DNA of 8,769 bases from Candidatus Woesearchaeota archaeon (GCA_013331125.1 DUGW01000107.1:1-8769); one strand, 5' to 3'. Shown: positions 1 through 5,963, numbered from the stretch's first letter. The notes: generated by a model not told the origin, from the letters alone. Made by a program: numbers and translations.

Positions 1-141
1 GGCGCTTACGGCAAGGATGCCAAGAAAGGCGCTGGCTATCGTGTCTCGAAGGGCAGTAAGCCGCTCCTTTCCTATCAGGGCTCTCCTGGTTATGGCAAGG
101 GTGCAAATATGCCGTCTTACGGCAAGGGTAAGGGGAAATAG
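1..141 (+). CDS. C-terminal tail of a Gly/Lys/Tyr-rich protein (5' partial)
   Basis: Frame 1 is open from the left edge to a TAG at 139-141, giving the last 46 residues of a gene that starts outside the window. The tail is strikingly biased: 12 Gly, 9 Lys and 5 Tyr of 46, with repeated YGKG-type units (GYGKG, SYGKGKGK at the very end) and almost no acidic residues. A basic, glycine-rich, low-complexity tail like this is probably disordered and could bind nucleic acid or another polyanion, but that is inference from composition only. The family cannot be named without the missing N-terminal part. It converges on the Lrp gene with only 13 bases between the two stop codons. Confidence 0.7.
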   Translation, partial: GAYGKDAKKGAGYRVSKGSKPLLSYQGSPGYGKGANMPSYGKGKGK

Positions 142-149
142 TTTCCCCT
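131..149. terminator. Perfect 8-bp hairpin at the convergent gene ends
   Basis: AGGGGAAA (131-138) and TTTCCCCT (142-149) are perfect inverted arms separated by three bases. Those three bases are exactly the TAG stop codon of the upstream plus-strand gene. The element lies between two convergent genes and could fold in transcripts from either strand, so a bidirectional terminator or 3'-end stabiliser is likely. It lacks a strong T-run; archaeal terminators often depend more on T-tracts than on hairpins, so the function is inferred. Confidence 0.5.
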
Positions 150-154
150 CTTCC

Positions 155-622
155 CTATACTCCCAACAGTCCTGCATGCACCTGGTCTGACAGGAATACC
201 TCTCTTGCTACGTCGTCGATGATGTAGTATACTTTCTTCTCCCTTATCTTGAACCTCTCTTCCAGCCTGTCTATGAATCCGTCGAGCTCTGATATGTCCC
301 TGAATATCAGCTCTGCCAGAAAGTCGTAGCCGTTGTTGATCTTGTACACTGAGTTCACGTTCTGGTTCTTCAGCAGGTACTCTTTGATGTCTCCTCTGTC
401 ATCTTTGCTGTGCAGTCTCAATACCACTTGTGCCCTGCAGTTGAACCCGAGGCTCTTGAAGTCCAGTATGCACGTGTATTTCTTTATGATCCCTTTCTTT
501 ATCTTCTTCATCCTGTCATGCACCGTCGAGACAGGCATCTCTACGTCCCTTCCTATCTGGGACAGTGTCCTCCTGGAATCTTTCCGTAGTTGGGCCAGCA
601 GGTCGAACTCTTTTTTGTCCAT
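155..622 (-). CDS. Lrp/AsnC family transcriptional regulator
   Basis: This 155-residue protein has the usual length and layout of Lrp/AsnC (feast/famine) regulators. Residues about 5-46 form the winged helix-turn-helix: the start DKKEFDLLAQLRKDSRRTLSQIGRDV is typical, and VSTVHDRMKKIKK is the likely recognition helix. Residues about 62-142 form the RAM ligand-binding/oligomerisation domain, including a YDFLAEL segment like the conserved Gly/Tyr-Asp turn of the family. Such proteins form dimers or octamers, bind short palindromes and respond to amino acids or related metabolites; the ligand here cannot be read from sequence. The ATG at 620-622 has a strong SD (AAGGAGGTG) five bases upstream. 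The gene diverges from the AbrB-PhoU gene, and its TATA box is embedded in palindromes, which suggests autoregulation. Confidence 0.9.
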   Translation of the reverse strand: MDKKEFDLLAQLRKDSRRTLSQIGRDVEMPVSTVHDRMKKIKKGIIKKYTCILDFKSLGFNCRAQVVLRLHSKDDRGDIKEYLLKNQNVNSVYKINNGYDFLAELIFRDISELDGFIDRLEERFKIREKKVYYIIDDVAREVFLSDQVHAGLLGV

Positions 623-637
623 TGTAACACCTCCTTC

Positions 638-660
638 CGGACAGTTCCTCTCGCTGTCCG
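638..660 (-). promoter_or_regulatory. Leader hairpin directly upstream of the Lrp-gene SD
   Basis: CGGACAG (638-644) and CTGTCCG (654-660) form a perfect 7-bp stem with a 9-base loop. In the predicted 5' leader of the minus-strand lrp-like transcript the stem ends one base before the AAGGAGGTG SD (628-636). The placement suggests an effect on translation or leader stability, or a DNA operator; neither is shown. Confidence 0.4.
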
Positions 661-673
661 ATTACATTGTAAT
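661..673. promoter_or_regulatory. 13-bp palindrome near the predicted Lrp-gene transcription start
   Basis: ATTACATTGTAAT is a perfect palindrome around a single central base. The start of transcription for the minus-strand regulator, placed about 26 bases from its TATA element, falls near 665, inside this site. Lrp/AsnC proteins bind 13-15-bp palindromes, so it is a plausible autorepression operator. Confidence 0.45.
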
Positions 674-686
674 TATGCCTTACAAG

Positions 687-735
687 ACCTTATACTTTTT
701 CTATAAGATATATATACTACCTTATAGTATAAGGT
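687..735. promoter_or_regulatory. Nested dyad operators in the Lrp/PhoU divergent promoter
   Basis: Three related dyads overlap here. CCTTATAGTATAAGG (720-734) is a perfect 15-bp palindrome around one central base. CTTATA (689-694) and TATAAG (702-707) form a second dyad with a 7-base spacer. The outer arms ACCTTATAC (687-695) and GTATAAGGT (727-735) form a perfect 9-bp inverted repeat spanning the whole region. The left arm is also the TATA element of the minus-strand regulator, and the right palindrome abuts the BRE/TATA of the plus-strand PhoU-like gene. Cooperative Lrp-type binding here could control both genes. Confidence 0.6.
688..700 (-). promoter_or_regulatory. BRE/TATA promoter of the Lrp-family gene
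   Basis: Read on the minus strand this is AAAAAGTATAAGG, an A-rich BRE-like stretch followed by a TATA element. It predicts transcription starting near 665 and a leader of about 43 bases carrying the hairpin and SD. Confidence 0.5.
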
Positions 736-738
736 TTC

Positions 739-753
739 AGAAAAGTTTATATA
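739..753 (+). promoter_or_regulatory. BRE/TATA promoter of the AbrB-PhoU gene
   Basis: AGAAAAG followed by TTTATATA (746-753) is a good archaeal BRE/TATA pair. Its centre is 26.5 bases before the ATG at 776, so the transcript is probably leaderless. The bases before the ATG contain no SD, which agrees. Confidence 0.65.
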
Positions 754-775
754 TTGGACTTGCCTACTATATCCT

Positions 776-1684
776 ATGAGACGGAAGGCCATAAAGCTGG
801 CGAACAACACCTTGGTGATGTCTCTTCCCTCGTCATGGGTCAAGAGGACAAGGCTGAACAAGGGTGACGAGATAGATCTCCAGGAGTTCGAGAACAAGCT
901 CATACTTTCTGTGAATAACACCTCTACAGAGGGGCGCATAACCGTTGACGTATCTGGGATGGATCCTATGGTGAAGCGTATGCTTGGCGCCCTCTATAAG
1001 TCAGGTTATGATGAGGTCAAGGTGAAGTTCTCTACGATAAAAGAGTTGAAGGCGGTCCAGGAGGTCATCCGTGAGGAGTTCTTGGGCTTTGAGGTTGTCG
1101 ACCAGAAGAAGGATTGGCTTGTCTTCAGGAAGGTCTCGCACATAGAACCCAGGGAGTTCAGCACCATGATGCGTCGCATGTTCCTGATTATCCTTTCTAT
1201 GGCTGACGATTCTCTCGATGCGATGAAGAAGAAGGATAAGGAGTGGCTTGAGGCGATCGCCCTGCATGACAAGGATGTGAACAAGATCGCTGATTTCTGC
1301 CGCCGTGTCCTGAACACTACAGGTGCTGAGGGTTATAAGAGGATACCGCCGGGTTATTTCATGGTCGAGCAGCTGGAGAAGATAGGTGACATGTACCGTG
1401 ACATCTGCAAGCAGTGCGCTGTGAAACCCTTCGCGCCCTCTAAGGGTCTTGAGTCGATATACCGGGAGACCAACAGTTTCTTCAGGTCATTCTATGGGGT
1501 GTATTTCAATTTCGATCTCCTTGCCCTGCGCGATTTTGCCAGGCAGAGGTATAGGTTGCGTGAGGTCTTCGACGATGCTATCGGCTCTTTGCCTAAGAAG
1601 GAGGTCAAGATACTTTTCTTCCTGAACAATGTGGTCGAGAGCGCCTTTGATATGAATGGTCCTCTAATGGCTGTGAACCTCTAG
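776..1684 (+). CDS. PhoU-like protein with N-terminal SpoVT/AbrB domain
   Basis: This 302-residue protein begins with a SpoVT/AbrB swapped-hairpin DNA-binding domain (about residues 1-46: RRKAIKLANNTLVMSLPSSW, then VKRTRLNKGDEIDL). This is the form typical of archaeal 'phosphate uptake regulator' proteins. Residues about 60-120 form an alpha/beta linker. Residues about 125-300 are helical and PhoU-like, with two helix-bundle signatures: HDKDVNKIADFCRRV near 164-178 and EKIGDMYRDI near 201-210, the latter resembling the metal-linked ExxxD motif of PhoU repeats. Bacterial PhoU controls Pst transport and PhoR signalling. The archaeal fusion probably couples phosphate sensing to DNA binding, but its targets are unknown and no pst genes are visible here. 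The start is leaderless. The 3' end overlaps the convergent kinase gene by 21 bases. Confidence 0.85.
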   Translation: MRRKAIKLANNTLVMSLPSSWVKRTRLNKGDEIDLQEFENKLILSVNNTSTEGRITVDVSGMDPMVKRMLGALYKSGYDEVKVKFSTIKELKAVQEVIREEFLGFEVVDQKKDWLVFRKVSHIEPREFSTMMRRMFLIILSMADDSLDAMKKKDKEWLEAIALHDKDVNKIADFCRRVLNTTGAEGYKRIPPGYFMVEQLEKIGDMYRDICKQCAVKPFAPSKGLESIYRETNSFFRSFYGVYFNFDLLALRDFARQRYRLREVFDDAIGSLPKKEVKILFFLNNVVESAFDMNGPLMAVNL

Positions 1685-3400
1685 TCCTTCGAGGCCTTCA
1701 AGCAGTCCCTCAAGTCTCTCATCTCTTGTTTGTGCAATCAGTCTGCTAACAGCCTCTTTTGCTTTCTCGATGTGGTACTTCTGTCTTTTGCTCTCCTCTT
1801 CAGGGTGCATTGTTATCGCCCTGTCTCTTGAGCAGTATCCTATCAGTTCGATATGCCTCTGCACCTGCGCATACCTGTAGCCAAGCATGAACTCTTCCCT
1901 GTCTATCTCTCTGCCGGAAAGCTTTTCTTTCACCTTGAGATATTCTTCTATGACATCTCTTCTCTCATCTTCTGTTATGTAATCTGATCCGAACTCAAGC
2001 AGGCTCACGAGGTCTATCTGGCATGGTGCGACCTTCAGCGTCTCGAAGTCTATCGCTATGAGGTTGTCTAGGTCGTCAAGTACGACGTTGCGTGGGTTGT
2101 GGTCCTTGTAATATTCCATCTCTAGCTGCAGCAGATGATCATTCACTGCTGCATGGCCTCTCACTATCCTGTCTCTTGAGTTGCCGTCTATCGCTAATCC
2201 TGTTTCCTCATTTGCGTATGTGAACAGGATATCCTTCACCCGTTGTGTGAAATGCTCTCCTGCAGGCCATTCCATCCGGGCTTCGATAGCCCCGTAGGTA
2301 TCTTTTACTTTCTTATGGAAGAAATCATCATACCCTGCTTCTATCAACTCTTCGGCAGTCAGTCTCATGCAGTTGAATATGCTGTTGCCTGTTGTGTGTA
2401 TCCTTGCAAGTAGTCTGGCAGCGTCCTTCAGCAGCCATCTCTTCCTCTCATCGTCATTGCCTTTCACCACATCCATGAGTGTCTCTGTCCCTGCAGTCCT
2501 CACCACCAGCAAAGGCGGTATCTCCTCATAAGCATCTCCGAGGACCTCTCTCATCTCTTCCGGTGTCCTGTATATCTCAGCGACTATCCTCTGCACGCTG
2601 TCGCCGAGCACATGTCTGAACGCCTTTGTGTTCGCCTTTTCGACGGCAAGTGTCCTGCTCTTGTTGTACTCTTTTATCAGTACAAACCCTGAGAGCGGAT
2701 GGTTGTTCAGTCTGCTCACCTTGTTCCTGCTTTCGGTGTATATTTCTCTCTCCTTCCATTCGCTTTCATTGTTGAATCTGTTCAGCAGGGTTGCGTACAC
2801 CAACACTGTCAGGTCGATATCGTCATGTGCCTCTGTGAAGTATGCTGTCAGCAGCATATTCTCTGTCCTTTTGTCTGTCTTGTGTGATAGTTCAAGTGCC
2901 TGGTTTCCTGCCAGCATCAGGTCTGCATTGAATGAATGGTATATTATTCCCTCTATGCTCAGTTCTTCTGCTGGTTTTTCTTGCCTGACTCCTTTGCCTT
3001 GATTATTGTATTCCACACACCCTTCTTCCATCACCCTTCCTATGACTTTCTCATCACTTGCTGGTATGAAGTATATCTGGCATACTGTCCTTCCTAGGAG
3101 ATTTATCGCTTCTATCTCGAACCCTTCTTCGTACTGCTGCATTATCAGTCGATACCTGTCTGTTAGGTTTGATGGGTCTATCCTCAGTTTCTCTTCTAGA
3201 AGGTATTTCCTTCTCTGCCACCTGCCCTCTTCCTGCGCCCTCTGTACCTGTGGTTCGAGGAATCTATCATTCCATTCTCTTGCTTCTTCCTGCAGTCCTG
3301 GCAGAGCGTTCCATGTTAGTTTCAGCATCCCTATGTCTGGAGGTATCTCGTGCATGCTGCTTGTTTGTCGGATAAGAACTAAAAACATTTCTTTTGTCAC
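1664..3400 (-). CDS. Large protein with C-terminal APH-fold phosphotransferase domain
   Basis: This 578-residue protein is well beyond the usual 300-350 of the aminoglycoside/choline kinase (APH) fold. The kinase part spans roughly 235-530. YKDHNPRNVV (431-440) fits the Brenner-type catalytic loop with Asp433 and Asn438, and IDFE (450-453) supplies the metal-binding Asp451. VQRHIELIGYCSR (512-524) resembles the QRxLkxLG segment of the COG3178 sugar kinase-like group (AmgK type). The canonical HGD is replaced by YKD. The substrate could be a sugar, amino alcohol or other small molecule. Residues 1-230 are mostly helical; 71-106 faintly resemble a TPR repeat, and the rest is unrecognised. The chosen start is GTG at 3398-3400, 28 bases from a TATA element with no SD, so probably leaderless; an ATG at 3386-3388 is the alternative. 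A cytosolic location is expected, as no signal or membrane segment is visible. Confidence 0.8.
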   Translation of the reverse strand: MTKEMFLVLIRQTSSMHEIPPDIGMLKLTWNALPGLQEEAREWNDRFLEPQVQRAQEEGRWQRRKYLLEEKLRIDPSNLTDRYRLIMQQYEEGFEIEAINLLGRTVCQIYFIPASDEKVIGRVMEEGCVEYNNQGKGVRQEKPAEELSIEGIIYHSFNADLMLAGNQALELSHKTDKRTENMLLTAYFTEAHDDIDLTVLVYATLLNRFNNESEWKEREIYTESRNKVSRLNNHPLSGFVLIKEYNKSRTLAVEKANTKAFRHVLGDSVQRIVAEIYRTPEEMREVLGDAYEEIPPLLVVRTAGTETLMDVVKGNDDERKRWLLKDAARLLARIHTTGNSIFNCMRLTAEELIEAGYDDFFHKKVKDTYGAIEARMEWPAGEHFTQRVKDILFTYANEETGLAIDGNSRDRIVRGHAAVNDHLLQLEMEYYKDHNPRNVVLDDLDNLIAIDFETLKVAPCQIDLVSLLEFGSDYITEDERRDVIEEYLKVKEKLSGREIDREEFMLGYRYAQVQRHIELIGYCSRDRAITMHPEEESKRQKYHIEKAKEAVSRLIAQTRDERLEGLLEGLEGLEVHSH

Positions 3401-3423
3401 ATGATGGATACTACTCCAAAAAC

Positions 3424-3431
3424 ATTATATA
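3424..3431. promoter_or_regulatory. Shared bidirectional TATA element
   Basis: ATTATATA reads TATATAAT on the other strand. Its centre near 3428 is 26 bases before the plus-strand ATG at 3454 and 28 bases before the minus-strand GTG at 3400. Both distances fit leaderless starts, and neither gene has an SD or a better TATA box nearby. The plus direction has a better BRE-like flank (CCAAAAAC) than the minus direction (GAGGGGG). One TBP site may therefore serve two divergent genes. Confidence 0.5.
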
Positions 3432-3453
3432 CCCCCTCTCATCAATCACGGTC

Positions 3454-3741
3454 ATGCTCAAGGATTTCCTGCGGCCGAAAAAGAGAAGCGCTCTCAGACC
3501 TAGGAAGGAGACTGAGGCGAAGTCAGTCCCTGCCAAGAGGTTCAATGAGATGATTGACTATTACACCAGGGAGCTCCAGTCGAGACTGAAGGAGATCGAG
3601 CGTCTGAAGACAGAGAATGATATGCTCATCAGGTCTTCCATCAAGGCTGCTTCAAGGTCTGACCAGTTCTCTGAGCAGTCGCGGAAGCTCTCTGAAGAGG
3701 TGAGGGTCCTGCAGGGCAGATTGAGAGATAAGAGAAGTTGA
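3454..3741 (+). CDS. Small basic coiled-coil protein
   Basis: This 95-residue protein has two parts. Residues 1-30 are strongly basic (LRPKKRSALRPRKE). Residues about 32-60 form a predicted coiled coil with leucine-zipper-like spacing (Leu41, Ile48, Leu51, Asn55, Leu58), and a second charged helix covers about 70-95. There is no enzyme motif, Cys cluster or membrane segment. A basic arm on a coiled coil suggests a structural or nucleic-acid-associated dimer, but this is inference and no family is recognised. The ATG at 3454 was chosen because it lies 26 bases from the shared TATA element; a longer reading from a TTG at 3394 would begin upstream of the promoter. The next gene starts 19 bases after the stop, so the two are probably co-transcribed. 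Confidence 0.7.
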   Translation: MLKDFLRPKKRSALRPRKETEAKSVPAKRFNEMIDYYTRELQSRLKEIERLKTENDMLIRSSIKAASRSDQFSEQSRKLSEEVRVLQGRLRDKRS

Positions 3742-3760
3742 TGATTCGGGGGGATTTTTT

Positions 3761-4024
3761 ATGAGATGGTACCAGAAAGCTCTTGATTGGTTAGGGGAGA
3801 ATCTTATGAGTCAGAGAGAGGCTTATTTCGCTGCTGTCCAAAGACCGGATACTACGATGGGTGGCAGGCGTGAAGGTATCGGCATGTTCATGGGTGAGAT
3901 GGTGTTCTCTGGAGCAAGATGGTGTTATGAGAGGATGAAAGGGGAGCCTAAAGGCGGTCCTGCTCCTGCAGAAGGTCTTGATGCTTCTGTCGCATCTGCT
4001 TATGAGAAGACCGTGAAAAGATGA
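3761..4024 (+). CDS. Small hypothetical protein, 87 residues
   Basis: I do not recognise this 87-residue protein. It starts with an amphipathic, aromatic helix (MRWYQKALDWLGENL), followed by a Gly/Met-rich segment (TTMGGRREGIGMFMGEMVFSGARW, about 31-54) and a Gly/Pro-rich linker (GEPKGGPAPAEG, 61-72). It ends in a short charged helix. The middle is only mildly hydrophobic and contains charges, so a membrane span is unlikely, though peripheral attachment is possible. Translation probably uses GGGGG at 3749-3753, seven bases before the ATG; this pairs with an archaeal CCUCC anti-SD through one G-U wobble. It follows the coiled-coil gene by 19 bases with no promoter of its own. A pyrimidine-rich stretch and a new TATA box follow it, so the operon probably ends here. 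Confidence 0.65.
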   Translation: MRWYQKALDWLGENLMSQREAYFAAVQRPDTTMGGRREGIGMFMGEMVFSGARWCYERMKGEPKGGPAPAEGLDASVASAYEKTVKR

Positions 4025-4040
4025 TATTTTTCCTTCTTTG
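4024..4040 (+). terminator. T-rich tract after the two-gene unit
   Basis: The sequence directly after the stop codon of the small gene (ATATTTTTCCTTCTTTG) is T-rich, as in archaeal intrinsic terminators, and precedes a new TATA box. Confidence 0.35.
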
Positions 4041-4062
4041 TCATCAGCCTTTGCAGGGTATT

Positions 4063-4080
4063 CAATAACATTTATATATC
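4063..4080 (+). promoter_or_regulatory. BRE/TATA promoter of the membrane-protein gene
   Basis: CAATAACA followed by TTTATATATC (4071-4080) predicts transcription starting near 4101. That gives a short leader that includes the GAGGTG SD at 4105-4110. Confidence 0.6.
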
Positions 4081-4115
4081 ATTTTTCTTCTGGTTCCTGG
4101 AAAAGAGGTGTGAAT

Positions 4116-4925
4116 TTGGTTGTGGAGAATGCGACTGTCATGTTGGCTGGTTCTATCAACCAGACTGCCCCTTCTTTCATCGATGCTCCTCTCGCTTACG
4201 CGAAGGATACATTGATACCTCGCATCACTGACATGATGGTTGCTCCTGCTGATAATCCTGATGCTCTCTGGACCTTGGGTCCTATGATGCTTTCTCTTGT
4301 CCTGATGCAGCTCTATTTCGGGCGTAACAAGGATGAGGATCTCGGCTGGAACACTGCTTTCGGTAATTCCATCGCTCTCACTTTCATCTCGGTCTCTCTG
4401 CTCCGGGGGCTTTTCCTCCTCTCCGGCGAGACTGATATCATGATGTTCCTCACCTCGATATTCCATTGGGACAACACCAAGATTATCGTGATTGTCCTGC
4501 TTTTTGCCTATGGTATGCTTCTTGCAGCCATCAGTTTCTTCCACTGGATCCCTGAGAAGCTTGCCTTCTTCATGATGAATGGCATATCGATCAACGTGAC
4601 TGCTTACGTCGTGATTGTCCTTGTCAATTCTGAGAACATCCCGCTTGATTGGCACACGGTCTTTGCCGGTATGCTGATATTTGTCGGTGTCTATTCTGTG
4701 TTCGCGATATTCCGTTCTATCGTCCCTTCATCTCTCAACTCTAAGATCAAGCTCTGGCAGCGTAAGAAGTTCATCCTTGATGTCAAGGTCCGTGTCTGTG
4801 AGCGCAAGGCGCGTGAGGCAAACAGTGATGAGAAGAAGGCCAAGTTCAACAGGAAGGCCAGGGATTACAAGGTCCGTGCTGATGCCTGTCAGAAAGTCAT
4901 CGACGACCTGAAGAAAGAGCTCTGA
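4116..4925 (+). CDS. Polytopic membrane protein with charged C-terminal tail
   Basis: This 269-residue protein has about five hydrophobic helices: roughly 53-68, 82-103, 123-144, 148-170 and 180-203. The first 50 residues are hydrophilic. Residues 204-269 form a strongly charged, Lys/Arg-rich tail with coiled-coil character (KFILDVKVRVCERKAREANSDEKKAKFNRKA). Basic residues after the last span suggest the tail is cytosolic. No transporter, protease or channel signature is recognised, so the function is unknown; the tail could contact nucleic acid, anionic lipid or partner proteins. The TTG at 4116 is chosen because the GAGGTG SD at 4105-4110 ends five bases upstream, the same geometry as at the Lrp gene; GTG at 4110 or 4122 and ATG at 4140 are alternatives. 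A TTG at 4038 lies upstream of the TATA box and is excluded. The gene has its own promoter and converges on the Nudix gene. Confidence 0.75.
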   Translation: MVVENATVMLAGSINQTAPSFIDAPLAYAKDTLIPRITDMMVAPADNPDALWTLGPMMLSLVLMQLYFGRNKDEDLGWNTAFGNSIALTFISVSLLRGLFLLSGETDIMMFLTSIFHWDNTKIIVIVLLFAYGMLLAAISFFHWIPEKLAFFMMNGISINVTAYVVIVLVNSENIPLDWHTVFAGMLIFVGVYSVFAIFRSIVPSSLNSKIKLWQRKKFILDVKVRVCERKAREANSDEKKAKFNRKARDYKVRADACQKVIDDLKKEL

Positions 4926-4950
4926 TTTTTCTGGGCGTTTGTTCCTTATC
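4926..4950. terminator. T-rich convergent intergenic gap
   Basis: The 25 bases between the two convergent stop codons (TTTTTCTGGGCGTTTGTTCC and following) are T-rich on the plus strand and could end the membrane-protein transcript. No good hairpin is seen. Confidence 0.3.
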
Positions 4951-5931
4951 TCAGTCATGACCTATCCATATCTTCTCTCCTTCCTCGCCCAGCGACGAGA
5001 GTGGTTTTGTCATGCCTTGGTCTGACCTGTTGGCGAGGAGGAGTATGTCTGGGCTTTTCAGGTCTCCTTCTATGAACAGTCTTCTTATCTGTTCGAGCGA
5101 GAACAGTCCGCATCCCCATACGTCCTGGTGCAGGACGCGTCTGCTCTTCGGTGTCAGCTCTCCGACGTAGACTGCCTTGAATACCATCCTTTCGTTCTTG
5201 CTTATCCTCTGCATCAGTCCTATGAGTTCTGTGGCTTTTGCCTCCAGTCCTGTCTCTTCCCTGAACTCCCTTTCTGCGCACGTCATGAAGTCCTCGTCCT
5301 CTATCCCGCCTCCTGGCAGGTCCCATTTGAACCTGTCTATCCTCTTGTCTCCGCTTCCTCTCTTCTTCTCCTGTACCAGCAGGTAATGCGCTTCTTCTCT
5401 GACAAGCATCGACGAGGCGCCGATTATCGGTATCTTTTTCCCTCTCATCATTGTGTATGGCATCTTTCTTGCTTTGCCTCTGTCCTGGAACTCTGCGACT
5501 GGATAGTTCCTGCCTAGTATCCTTGCGTGATTGTCAAGGATTGTTATCCTGAAATCTGTGTTTCTTGTGAGTGGTGGGATGTAGAGTATTCCCTGTTCTT
5601 CGCACTCCCTTCTCAGCTCTTGTTCGTATTCTGTCTTTCTCCTCTCAAGGTTGCTTTTCCATTCTGGGCATCTCCTCTCTGGTGTCTGTGTGCAGTATGT
5701 GGACATGTCTGATGTCAGCACTCTGTTGAGGTAGACGGGATTTTTGTCACTCACCTGTTCGCCTTTATCCACACACCTCATCCTGCAATAATGGAAGAAT
5801 TCTCCTTTTGCCCTCAGCAGATCGCATCTGTCTACTGCCTCGGATAGGACTTGTTTCGTCAGCTCCCTTTCTCCTGGTGGGACCGTGTCATCGAACTTCT
5901 CTACCTTTTCCCAAGAACTCTGGTAACTCAT
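4951..5931 (-). CDS. Nudix hydrolase with Cys-containing N-terminal extension
   Basis: This 326-residue protein carries a perfect Nudix box, GX5EX7REUXEEXGU, at residues 207-229 (Gly207, Glu213, Arg221-Glu222, Glu225-Glu226, Gly228-Leu229). It is preceded by the WDLPGGG segment usual in the fold. The Nudix domain covers about 165-305. Nudix enzymes hydrolyse nucleoside diphosphates linked to another group (X), such as NDP-sugars, NADH, ADP-ribose, oxidised NTPs or capped ends; the substrate cannot be read here. The N-terminal 160 residues are unusual: Cys49-x3-Cys53 and Cys80-x7-Cys88, in an otherwise charged region, could bind zinc. I do not recognise this domain, and single-domain Nudix proteins are about half this length. 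The ATG at 5929-5931 is preferred because GAGGG (5937-5941) ends five bases upstream; a GTG at 5944-5946 would add five residues. Confidence 0.85.
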   Translation of the reverse strand: MSYQSSWEKVEKFDDTVPPGERELTKQVLSEAVDRCDLLRAKGEFFHYCRMRCVDKGEQVSDKNPVYLNRVLTSDMSTYCTQTPERRCPEWKSNLERRKTEYEQELRRECEEQGILYIPPLTRNTDFRITILDNHARILGRNYPVAEFQDRGKARKMPYTMMRGKKIPIIGASSMLVREEAHYLLVQEKKRGSGDKRIDRFKWDLPGGGIEDEDFMTCAEREFREETGLEAKATELIGLMQRISKNERMVFKAVYVGELTPKSRRVLHQDVWGCGLFSLEQIRRLFIEGDLKSPDILLLANRSDQGMTKPLSSLGEEGEKIWIGHD

Positions 5932-5963
5932 CTCAGCCCTCAGCACCCGTGTTTATATGCCTA

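Noticed and set aside
2628..3404. Hydrophobic, Ser/Leu-rich plus-strand frames opposite the kinase gene
   Set aside because: The apparent membrane character is the complement of charged helical codons on the minus strand. The kinase frame is continuous for 578 codons with catalytic motifs.
3394..3453. TTG-initiated N-terminal extension of the coiled-coil protein
   Set aside because: It starts upstream of the TATA element at 3424-3431 and has no SD. ATG 3454 fits a leaderless start.
4038..4115. TTG-initiated N-terminal extension of the membrane protein
   Set aside because: It would include the TATA box at 4071-4080 and has no SD. TTG 4116 has a well-placed SD.
4062..4655. A 197-codon minus-strand frame opposite the membrane-protein gene
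   Set aside because: It is in codon register with the sense gene, and its product is His/Arg/Glu-rich without domain features. The sense product has clear hydrophobic spans.
5128..5517. A 129-codon plus-strand frame opposite the Nudix gene
   Set aside because: It covers the perfect Nudix box on the other strand, is in register with it, and has no promoter or SD.
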